A stretch of DNA of 5,475 nucleotides from B73-G16 sp964448445 (GTDB taxonomy: Bacteria; Desulfobacterota; B13-G15). Positions within the stretch are counted from its first letter, which is position 1. Every line of letters begins with the position of its first letter. The position numbers were made by a program, and so were the translations under genes. Where the stretch lies: assembly GCA_964448445.1 (NCBI GenBank), contig CAYVAU010000077.1, positions 1 to 5,475 of the forward strand. Reading direction: 5' to 3'. Under the pieces are notes generated by a model. It was given only the letters and a program-made list of their open reading frames with translations, did no database searches and was not told the origin of the DNA. Positions 1 through 5,256 of this stretch are shown piece by piece.

Positions 1-8
1 GGGAGGTG

Positions 9-34
9 GTCTCATTTGACGCTAAACTGTCTCA
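9..34. repeat. Short direct repeat GTCTCA x2, possible insertion-sequence end
   Basis: The hexamer GTCTCA occurs at 9-14 and again at 29-34, a 20-base period, with TTGACG between the copies. Closely spaced blocks of this kind occur at the ends of some insertion sequences, and a transposase remnant lies at the other end of the window. The related promoter block upstream of the symporter unit lacks these repeats, so similarity between the two upstream regions weakens left of about position 36. The assignment to an insertion-sequence end is speculative; the repeat could also be a regulator site or chance. Confidence 0.25.
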
Positions 35-40
35 CATGTA

Positions 41-97
41 CCGAGCCCCGACAAGGTCTTGACAAAGTCCCGGAGCTGCATAATTATAGCTTTTGAA
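41..97 (+). promoter_or_regulatory. Sigma70-like promoter and putative regulator block of the TRAP operon
   Basis: A perfect -35 hexamer TTGACA lies at 59-64. It is followed by an AT-rich -10 region at 81-88; AATTAT at 82-87 gives a 17-base spacer but only a moderate match. Transcription would begin near 94-96, leaving a leader of about 125 nt before dctP. The decamers CGACAAGGTC (49-58) and TGACAAAGTC (60-69) form a direct repeat with 8 of 10 bases identical at an 11-base period, and CAAGGTCTTG (52-61) is an imperfect palindrome. Either could be an activator or repressor site overlapping the -35. The whole block has a close relative at 3291-3349. Promoter function is inferred from the hexamer, position and duplication. 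Confidence 0.6.
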
Positions 98-206
98 GAA
101 AACCGTTTTATTTGGAAGGGGGGTGAAAGATAGGCGAATTGGGATGAGGGGGAAGGTAGGAAGGTATTATCTGAAGGGTCAAACTTTAAAAAGATATTAC
201 AAATGC

Positions 207-218
207 TAAGGAGGGAGG
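207..218 (+). promoter_or_regulatory. Strong ribosome binding site of dctP
   Basis: TAAGGAGG at 207-214 is a full match to the 16S rRNA anti-Shine-Dalgarno core and lies seven bases before the ATG at 222. A second GGAGG-like run follows at 213-218. The site fixes the ATG at 222 as the start and predicts high translation, as expected for an abundant periplasmic binding protein. Confidence 0.8.
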
Positions 219-221
219 AAA

Positions 222-1247
222 ATGGGAAGGAAGGTAGTTTTTATGTTGGTAACTATCGCCTTTGTAACCTTTTTGGTCTTCGATTATGGCCTTTGTGCTG
301 GTAAGGAGGTTATCGAGTTGACCTATGCCAACTTCTTTCCACCCACACACATCCAGGCCAAGCTTGGTGAGAGCTGGATCAAGGAGATAGAGAAGCGCAC
401 CGCTGGAAAGGTCAAGATCACCTACTTCCCCGGCGGTGCCCTCCTCAAGGGGAACCAGATTTACGACGGAGTGCTCAAAGGGGTGGCGGATATCGGGATG
501 AGCTGCTTCGCCTACACGAGGGGGCGTTTCCCCGCCATGGAGGCCATCGACCTGCCCATGGGCTATCCTAACGGAAAGGTGGCCACCCGCGTTATCAACG
601 AGTTCTACAAGAAATTCCGCCCCAAGGAGCTGGACGAGGTGAAGGTGTTGTACCTTCACGCCCATGGGCCGGGGCTTCTCCACAGCAAGAAGGCCGTCTA
701 CAAGCTGGAGGATCTGAAGGGGCTCAAAATCCGCTCCACCGGTTTTAGCGCCAAGGTGGCCAAGGCCCTGGGAGCAGTGCCCGTGGCCATGCCTCAAGGC
801 GCGACCTATGAGGCCCTACAGAAAGGGGTGGTGGATGCCACCTTCAGTCCTATGGAAGTGCTCAAAGGCTGGAAGCAGGCGGAGGTGATCAAGTACACCA
901 TCGAGTGCTTCAGTATAGGTTATACCACAGGGATGTATGTGATCATGAACAAGAAGAAGTGGAACTCCCTGCCCAAGGACGTCCAGAGAGTCTTCGAGGA
1001 GGTGAGCGAGCAGTGGATTGCCAAGCACGGCGAGGCCTGGGACGCCAGCGATGAGGAGGGCCGCAAGTTTACCCTTAGCCTCGGCAACAAGATCATCCCC
1101 CTGTCAGCTTCTGAGAGTGCCCGCTGGGCCAGGGCGGTTCGACCGGTCATCGACGAGTACGTAGCCGGGGCCGCGAAGAAGGGTCTGGCTGGCAAGGAGT
1201 ACGTCGAGGCCATAAGGAACTTGATAAAGAAGTACGGAGGAATATAG
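222..1247 (+). CDS. dctP: TRAP transporter periplasmic solute-binding protein (DctP family)
   Basis: This is the extracytoplasmic receptor of a tripartite ATP-independent periplasmic transporter. It captures a substrate, usually an organic acid, in the periplasm and delivers it to the DctQM membrane complex. The 341 residues match the usual family length. Residues 1-26 form a Sec signal peptide (basic GRK start, hydrophobic core, likely cleavage after LCA); C25 is not in a proper lipobox. Family features are the LTYANFFPPTH opening strand, FPGGALL near 69-75, the ADIGMS segment near 89-94, LKGLKIRSTG with the conserved substrate-clamping arginine at R171, and the P-Q-G-A-T-Y-E-A-L-Q-K-G-V-V-D signature at 191-205. 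The Arg implies a carboxylate ligand by family knowledge; the actual substrate cannot be read. It is the first gene of the dctPQM set, with a strong ribosome binding site. A terminator hairpin follows, so it is probably made in excess over DctQM. Confidence 0.95.
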   Translation: MGRKVVFMLVTIAFVTFLVFDYGLCAGKEVIELTYANFFPPTHIQAKLGESWIKEIEKRTAGKVKITYFPGGALLKGNQIYDGVLKGVADIGMSCFAYTRGRFPAMEAIDLPMGYPNGKVATRVINEFYKKFRPKELDEVKVLYLHAHGPGLLHSKKAVYKLEDLKGLKIRSTGFSAKVAKALGAVPVAMPQGATYEALQKGVVDATFSPMEVLKGWKQAEVIKYTIECFSIGYTTGMYVIMNKKKWNSLPKDVQRVFEEVSEQWIAKHGEAWDASDEEGRKFTLSLGNKIIPLSASESARWARAVRPVIDEYVAGAAKKGLAGKEYVEAIRNLIKKYGGI

Positions 1248-1276
1248 GAGGAGCAAAATCCATCGTGGCTTAAAGG

Positions 1277-1312
1277 AAGGGGGTGGCGGGAAAACTCGTT
1301 GCCCCCTTTTTT
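1277..1312 (+). terminator. Internal intrinsic terminator between dctP and dctQ
   Basis: The arms 1277-1290 and 1295-1308 pair over 14 positions, with the outer AAGGGGG against CCCCCTT and inner pairs that include several G-U. The loop is AAAA (1291-1294). The T run 1307-1312 follows directly, so four T remain unpaired. This has the form of a Rho-independent terminator, placed 29 bases after the dctP stop and 18 bases before the dctQ start. There is no recognisable promoter between it and dctQ. It therefore probably acts as a leaky terminator, letting part of transcription through to dctQM and keeping the binding protein in excess. It may also protect the 3' end of the dctP message. Confidence 0.8.
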
Positions 1313-1330
1313 ATGTTGTAGGAGCAAGGG

Positions 1331-1834
1331 ATGGGTGATCAATTGCGCTTTATAAAGCGGCTGTCAAGGGGCTTAAATTGGGTAGCGGGTTGGAGCCTCA
1401 TCGGCATGACGGCCCTTACCTGCGCAGACGTGATCCTCAGGTGCTTCCGCCGCCCCATTCTCGGGACCTACGAGATCGTCGGCTTCCTGGGGGCGGTGGT
1501 CATCTCCTTCGCCCTAGCTGAGACCACCCTTCACCGGGGCCATGTGGCGGTGGAAGTCATGGTTTCACGGCTCCCCCTTAAGATCCAGGGGATCATCTAT
1601 CTCATCACCCATCTCATGGGCATAGGCCTCTTTCTGCTCATCGCCTACGGGTGCTTCTCTTATGGGAACGACCTGAAGGCCAGTGGCGAGGTATCCCTTA
1701 CCCTGAAGCTTCCCTTCTTCCCCGTGTTGTACGGTATATCGTTCTCCGCCTTGGTAGTCTGTCTTATACTCCTCGGGGACATCTTCCTAATGTTCGCCAG
1801 AGGCCCCGGGGAATGGTACCGTTGGGAGGAATGA
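1331..1834 (+). CDS. dctQ: TRAP transporter small permease subunit (DctQ family)
   Basis: This is the small integral-membrane subunit, which packs against DctM and helps to dock the loaded binding protein. The 167 residues are normal for an unfused DctQ. Four membrane segments are visible at about 16-37, 49-67, 85-107 and 131-155. The family signature is clear: D33-V-I-L-R37 at the end of the first span, then Y47-E48 opening the second, and L62-A-E64 followed by H68-R-G-H71-V-A-V-E near 62-75. The start is supported by GGAG at 1321-1324, six bases before the ATG. Its stop lies one base before the dctM ATG, and the dctM ribosome binding site is inside its last codons, so the two are probably translationally coupled and made in equal amounts. 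Assignment is secure from sequence and context; substrate is unknown. Confidence 0.93.
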   Translation: MGDQLRFIKRLSRGLNWVAGWSLIGMTALTCADVILRCFRRPILGTYEIVGFLGAVVISFALAETTLHRGHVAVEVMVSRLPLKIQGIIYLITHLMGIGLFLLIAYGCFSYGNDLKASGEVSLTLKLPFFPVLYGISFSALVVCLILLGDIFLMFARGPGEWYRWEE

Positions 1835-1835
1835 C

Positions 1836-3137
1836 ATGGACCCGACCACTATAGGGTTAATTGGTATCGTAGTTCTAATTGTGCTTCTTTTCTCAAGGAT
1901 GCCCGTAGGCTTCGTCATGGCCTTGGTGGGCTTCGTTGGATTCAGTTACATGGTCAACCTGGAGGCAGGATTGAGCCTCTTGGCCAAGGACATCTTCGCT
2001 ATCTTCGGCTCCTACAGCCTCACGGTGGTGCCGCTATTCATCCTCATGGGACAGGTGGCCTTCCATGCTGGCATCAGCCGTAGGCTCTACGACACTGCTT
2101 ACACCTTCTTTGGCCACTATCCTGGAGGGTTGGCCATGGCCACCGTGGGGGCCTGTGCCGGGTTTGCGGCCATCTGCGGCTCTACCAACGCTTCGGCCGC
2201 CACCATGGCCACGGTAGCCCTGCCGGAGATGAAGCGTTTTCGCTACGATAACCGCCTGGCCACCGGCACCGTGGCAGCGGGGGGCAGCCTCGGGATTCTC
2301 ATCCCACCGAGCGTCATCTTCATCATCTATGGCATCATGACGGAGCAGTCCATCGGAAAGCTCTTCATCGCAGGGATCATCCCCGGACTCATCCTGGCCA
2401 GCCTCTTCTGTTTGACCATTTACATCTGGACCAAGGTCAACCCCGGGGTAGCCCCAAGGGGCCCTAGGGCCACTTGGAAGGAGAGGCTGCGGTCCCTGAG
2501 CGGTGTGGCGGAGACCCTAATCCTCTTCATGCTGGTCATGGGCGGGCTCTTCGCCGGCTTCTTCACCCCAACCGAAGCGGGGGCTGTGGGGGCAGGAGGG
2601 GCCATAGTGTTGGCCATCTTGCGCCGAAGGTTGAGCTGGCAGGGTTTCATCCAGGCGATGCTCGAGAGCACCCGGATCTCGTGTATGGTGTTGGTGATAG
2701 TAGCCGGAGCCACCGTCTTCGGCCACTTCCTAGCCATCACGAGAATTCCCTACGAGTTGGCCGAGTGGGTAGCGGAGCTGCCCCTGCCCCATTGGGGCAT
2801 TATGGCGGTGATCATCGGTGTATATCTGATCGGGGGTTGCTTCCTAGACGCCCTGGCCCTGATCTTGCTGACCATACCCATCTTCTACCCCGTGGTCACT
2901 TCCATGGGTTACGACCCCATCTGGTTTGGGGTAATCATCGTGTTGGTAACCCAGATGGGGGTGATTACACCACCGGTAGGGGTTAACGTCTACGTGGTCA
3001 GCGGCGTGGCTAAGGAGGTGCCCTTGGAAGAGATCTTCAAGGGTGCCCTGCCCTTTTTGGCTGCCTTGATAGCGACGTCCTTGATTCTCATTCCCTTCCC
3101 ACAACTGGCCCTCTTCTTGCCAAGCTTGATGAGATAG
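1836..3137 (+). CDS. dctM: TRAP transporter large permease subunit (DctM family)
   Basis: This is the substrate-translocating subunit of the TRAP transporter, a sodium-coupled elevator-type membrane protein of the ion transporter superfamily. The 433 residues are full length. Hallmarks are R21-M-P-V-G near the N-terminus, the G-A-C-A-G-F-A-A-I-C-G-S-T-N-A-S stretch at 105-120, the re-entrant hairpin G-S-L-G-I-L-I-P-P-S at 150-159, F-T-P-T-E-A-G-A at 243-250, G-G-C-F-L-D at 333-338, and the second-repeat tip Q-M-G-V-I-T-P-P-V-G-V-N at 373-384. In studied homologues the G-S-T-N/IPPS and TPPVGVN regions hold sodium and substrate. The ribosome binding site GGGAGGA (1824-1830) lies in the tail of dctQ, and the genes are one base apart. 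No intrinsic terminator is evident just after the stop, so transcripts may run on into the downstream gap. Confidence 0.96.
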   Translation: MDPTTIGLIGIVVLIVLLFSRMPVGFVMALVGFVGFSYMVNLEAGLSLLAKDIFAIFGSYSLTVVPLFILMGQVAFHAGISRRLYDTAYTFFGHYPGGLAMATVGACAGFAAICGSTNASAATMATVALPEMKRFRYDNRLATGTVAAGGSLGILIPPSVIFIIYGIMTEQSIGKLFIAGIIPGLILASLFCLTIYIWTKVNPGVAPRGPRATWKERLRSLSGVAETLILFMLVMGGLFAGFFTPTEAGAVGAGGAIVLAILRRRLSWQGFIQAMLESTRISCMVLVIVAGATVFGHFLAITRIPYELAEWVAELPLPHWGIMAVIIGVYLIGGCFLDALALILLTIPIFYPVVTSMGYDPIWFGVIIVLVTQMGVITPPVGVNVYVVSGVAKEVPLEEIFKGALPFLAALIATSLILIPFPQLALFLPSLMR

Positions 3138-3290
3138 GGAAGAAAGTGACCGGAGATCTGGTTATGTGGAGAGGGCCCAGGGGATAGAGGGCGAAGAGAT
3201 GTATCCACCCAAGCGGCTCAGAAGAAAGAGGGGGGGTCATGAAGGAAGGGGATGAAATGACTTGACAGGGCACACGCTTTCAGGATGTAA

Positions 3291-3349
3291 CCGAACCCCG
3301 ACAAATTTCTTGACAAAGAGGGACAGCTGAGTTAATAAAATTTTTTGAA
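3291..3349 (+). promoter_or_regulatory. Sigma70-like promoter of the symporter unit, related to the dctP promoter
   Basis: A perfect -35 hexamer TTGACA lies at 3310-3315, followed by the AT-rich tract 3333-3341. The -10 is uncertain: TAATAA at 3333-3338 has a 17-base spacer with a poor match, AATAAA at 3334-3339 an 18-base spacer with a moderate match. The block shares with 41-97 the strings CCGA(A/G)CCCCGACAA, CTTGACAAAG, AGCTG and TTTTGAA, in the same order and with gaps differing by at most one base. GACAA recurs at 3300-3304 and 3312-3316. The shared order makes joint regulation of the two transport units likely, though no regulator gene is visible. Confidence 0.6.
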
Positions 3350-3400
3350 AAACGGAAGGTAAGGAAAATTAAAATAGGGGTTTTATTTAGCAAAAATGGC

Positions 3401-3421
3401 GAGAAAAGAGGCGTTTTTCTC
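3401..3421 (+). other. Small hairpin in the symporter leader
   Basis: GAGAAAA at 3401-3407 and TTTTCTC at 3415-3421 are perfect inverted repeats around a seven-base loop; a G-U pair can extend the stem by one. The stem is AT-rich and weak, and no T run follows, so it is not a standard terminator. It lies in the probable transcribed leader of the symporter unit and could affect message stability, or mean nothing. Confidence 0.3.
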
Positions 3422-3525
3422 TAAACCAATGTATCTAAAAGTGATTTTGAGAAAGGGGGTGATACAGGGGTTAAAATGTGACCTTTTCTGGAATTGTCGG
3501 AGATTTTTTGGAAGGAGGGGATAAG

Positions 3526-3636
3526 ATGGATTTGTTGTTTCCATTCAAGGTGTGGATCATAATTGTGGTTTGTACAAGCGTGATGAGTCTTGTGGGCACG
3601 TGGGTGGTCATAAAGAAGTCCAAGCTCCTTAAATAA
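3526..3636 (+). CDS. 36-residue single-span membrane peptide, putative symporter accessory subunit
   Basis: A 37-codon frame, including the stop, begins at an ATG preceded by AAGGAGG (3512-3518) at the ideal seven-base spacing, equal in quality to the ribosome binding sites of the large genes here. The product starts MDLLFPFKVW, has one hydrophobic helix at about 9-29 (rich in I and V, with T17, S18, S21 and G24 as small residues), and ends in a basic tail KKSKLLK. The positive-inside rule puts the C-terminus in the cytoplasm. It lies 20 bases upstream of the symporter gene, in one apparent transcript. Tiny single-helix subunits next to secondary transporters are known, for example MetS beside MetP in Corynebacterium and KdpF in the Kdp pump. 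A role in stability, assembly or regulation of the symporter is inferred from context; I recognise no specific family. Likely missed by automatic calling because of its size. Confidence 0.72.
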   Translation: MDLLFPFKVWIIIVVCTSVMSLVGTWVVIKKSKLLK

Positions 3637-3641
3637 AGCGT

Positions 3642-3649
3642 AAAGGAGG
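3642..3649 (+). promoter_or_regulatory. Ribosome binding site of the symporter gene
   Basis: AAAGGAGG lies seven bases before the ATG at 3657, within the 20-base gap after the small membrane-peptide gene. It decides the start of the symporter and shows that the symporter has its own initiation site rather than relying only on coupling. Confidence 0.75.
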
Positions 3650-3656
3650 GGAGAGG

Positions 3657-5198
3657 ATGGAGTTCTTGCAGGTTCCCAAGCCCACTGTGAGTTCGGCCGC
3701 TTGGGGTGCCATCGGCGTAGCCCTCATGCTCCTGATCACCCTTTGGATCGGGCTGATGGGCAGGAGGCGGTGGACGACCTTTGATGAGTACATGATCGGC
3801 CAGAGGACGATGGGCCCCATCGTCACCGGTTGTGCGGTGGCGGCAGCGTACTTGAGTGGTTGGGCCTTCTGTGGGAGTGCTGGCATCAGTTACACCCTTG
3901 GTTGGTCGGGTATGTGGTTTGCAGGGATCTGGACCTTGGTGGGGATCATGCCCTGTGTGTGGTTTACCGCTTTGAGGACGAGAGAGCTCTCGGCCAACTT
4001 CGGGGCCACCACCCTGCCTGAGCTCTTGGGGCGTAGGTTTGGGAGCAAGGCAGTTCAGACCGTAATCGGCATCGTAATGCTTATTTTCCTCTTCATGTAC
4101 TCGGTAGGACAGCTCAAGGCCGCTGGTGGCACTTGGTATGTGGTCACCGGTTGGTCCCCGCTGGCGTGCTTATTGGTGGCGGTCTTTGTGACTTGGCTTT
4201 ATATGGCCCTTGGTGGTTATACCTCGACCCAATGGGCCATGGCCTTCCAAGGGGCCTTCTTAGGGGCCGTGGGGCTTGCCATGGGGATAGCGGCCATCAT
4301 CCATGTTGGCGGCCCCCTGGGGCTCAACGAGAAGCTGGCCGCCCAAAGTCCGGCCCTGGTGAAGTTGATAAGGCCGGAGTTGCCCAAGGTGGGTAAGGCC
4401 CAGCTGTTTTCGAGTTGGGTCGGTCTCCTGGCCTGTCCCATGATCTTCTTCACCATGGCCATTGGGTTCCCCCACAACGTGAGCAGGTTTCTCGGCATGA
4501 GGGAGCTGACCAAGAGGGATTACGCCATCATGGCCTTTTTCGTCTGGTTGGTGGCCGGGATCCCTATCATGATCGACTGCGCTTGGAATGGCCTCGTGGC
4601 CAGGGCTATCTACGGTCCTCAGCTCTTGAAGATCAAGCCCTGGAAGGCGGACCTGGCCGACCCGACTATGGCTTGGGCCGTGGGAGGCATACCCCTCGTG
4701 ACCCTTTATACTGCTGCGCTCTTCGCCGCAGCCCTCTCCACGCTTTCGGCCATGGTCTTCATCATGGCTGGCAACGTCACCAGGGACTTGATCAAGCTCT
4801 GGCGGCCTCAGACCTCTGACAAGACCCTCATCTGGTTACTGCGCGTACTGATCGCGGTCTTCCTTTTCGTCCCCTTCTTCTACACGCTGTACAGACCCCC
4901 GGCTCTTCTGGCCATCTTCATGGGGTTTGCGGCCATTGGGTTGGGCGGCATATTCTTCTATGTGACGGCCATCTCCTACTACTGGAAAAGGGCCTCCAAG
5001 GTGGGAGTGATCGCCGCCTGTATCTACGGTGTGATCGCCACCCTATGGGGGGCTTGGGGCGTGGCTCATAACACCCTCGGTATGGGGACGATGTTTTGGA
5101 TTGTCTTCATTGGATGCGGGATCTGCTATTTCGTGGGAAGTCTTATCGGTAGTCCTCCTCCCTCCGAGGTCTTGAACAAGGCATTTCCGGAGAGGTAG
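3657..5198 (+). CDS. Sodium:solute symporter, SSS (SLC5-like) family
   Basis: This inner-membrane secondary transporter couples sodium entry to uptake of an organic solute. The 513 residues are typical, and about 13 membrane segments can be drawn (roughly 14-36, 54-75, 82-104, 132-155, 167-186, 193-215, 252-275, 289-310, 345-375, 392-411, 416-440, 449-470, 479-497). SSS features are F42-D-E-Y-M-I-G with the following first core helix A-A-A-Y-L-S-G-W at 62-69, T118-T-L-P-E-L-L-G-R-R-F, G187-Y-T-S-T-Q-W-A-M-A-F-Q-G, G270-F-P-H-N-V-S-R-F, and A357-A-A-L-S-T-L-S-A-M at 357-366. A358, S361 and T362 align by spacing with the Na2 sodium-site residues of vSGLT and PutP. The substrate is not readable; carboxylates, amino acids and vitamins are all carried by relatives. 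It follows the 36-residue peptide gene and is followed by a strong terminator, so the two form one unit. Confidence 0.93.
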   Translation: MEFLQVPKPTVSSAAWGAIGVALMLLITLWIGLMGRRRWTTFDEYMIGQRTMGPIVTGCAVAAAYLSGWAFCGSAGISYTLGWSGMWFAGIWTLVGIMPCVWFTALRTRELSANFGATTLPELLGRRFGSKAVQTVIGIVMLIFLFMYSVGQLKAAGGTWYVVTGWSPLACLLVAVFVTWLYMALGGYTSTQWAMAFQGAFLGAVGLAMGIAAIIHVGGPLGLNEKLAAQSPALVKLIRPELPKVGKAQLFSSWVGLLACPMIFFTMAIGFPHNVSRFLGMRELTKRDYAIMAFFVWLVAGIPIMIDCAWNGLVARAIYGPQLLKIKPWKADLADPTMAWAVGGIPLVTLYTAALFAAALSTLSAMVFIMAGNVTRDLIKLWRPQTSDKTLIWLLRVLIAVFLFVPFFYTLYRPPALLAIFMGFAAIGLGGIFFYVTAISYYWKRASKVGVIAACIYGVIATLWGAWGVAHNTLGMGTMFWIVFIGCGICYFVGSLIGSPPPSEVLNKAFPER

Positions 5199-5218
5199 AG
5201 GGGATCCACAGAGCTCAA

Positions 5219-5254
5219 GGAGGGGGAAGGGATTTCCCTTCCCCTTTTTGTTTT
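5219..5254 (+). terminator. Strong intrinsic terminator after the symporter gene
   Basis: GGGGAAGGG at 5223-5231 pairs perfectly with CCCTTCCCC at 5236-5244 around the loop ATTT; further A-T and G-U pairs can extend the base outward to about 5219. The run TTTTTGTTTT (5245-5254) follows. It begins about 20-25 bases after the symporter stop and is a textbook Rho-independent terminator that closes the symporter unit and separates it from the transposase remnant. Confidence 0.92.
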
Positions 5255-5256
5255 AG

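Larger units (their letters stand above)
3138..3525. other. 388-base intergenic region: promoter plus long leader, no clear gene
   Basis: The first part (3138-3260) is purine-rich with runs of G, and shows no convincing terminator: there is no stem followed by a T run. Only very short frames begin there, such as ATG 3199-3201 with 18 codons. A TTGACA hexamer at 3262-3267 with TGTAAC at 3286-3291 (18-base spacer) is a weak extra promoter candidate. The main promoter block follows at 3291-3349, then an AT-rich leader of about 175 nt with a small hairpin (3401-3421) and a 42-codon open frame of doubtful status (3396-3524). The region ends in the ribosome binding site of the 36-residue gene. Confidence 0.6.

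Noticed and set aside
58..84. Possible sigma54 (-24/-12) promoter
   Set aside because: The GG and GC elements needed at ten-base spacing are not present; the perfect TTGACA with an AT-rich -10 fits sigma70 better.
95..221. Riboswitch in the dctP leader
   Set aside because: The leader is purine-rich with few complementary segments, and I could not find a conserved aptamer core or an expression-platform hairpin.
222..300. Lipoprotein signal in DctP around C25
   Set aside because: The residues before the cysteine are Y-G-L, which is not a lipobox; ordinary signal peptidase I cleavage after A26 is more likely.
186..797. 203-residue frame on the minus strand opposite dctP
   Set aside because: It is the reverse shadow of a clear DctP gene with a signal peptide and family motifs. 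It is rich in H, L and G as expected from antisense GC-rich codons, and has no plausible ribosome binding site or known domain.
4415..4819. 134-residue + strand frame inside the symporter gene
   Set aside because: It is an out-of-frame reading of the symporter, rich in H, G and R, without membrane segments or a ribosome binding site.
5233..5256. Upstream extension of the transposase fragment through the terminator (reading F-P-F-P before the TAG)
   Set aside because: Related transposases can have a PFP motif before the catalytic Asp, but here the distance is a little too long, a stop intervenes, and the bases are fully explained by the terminator stem and T run.
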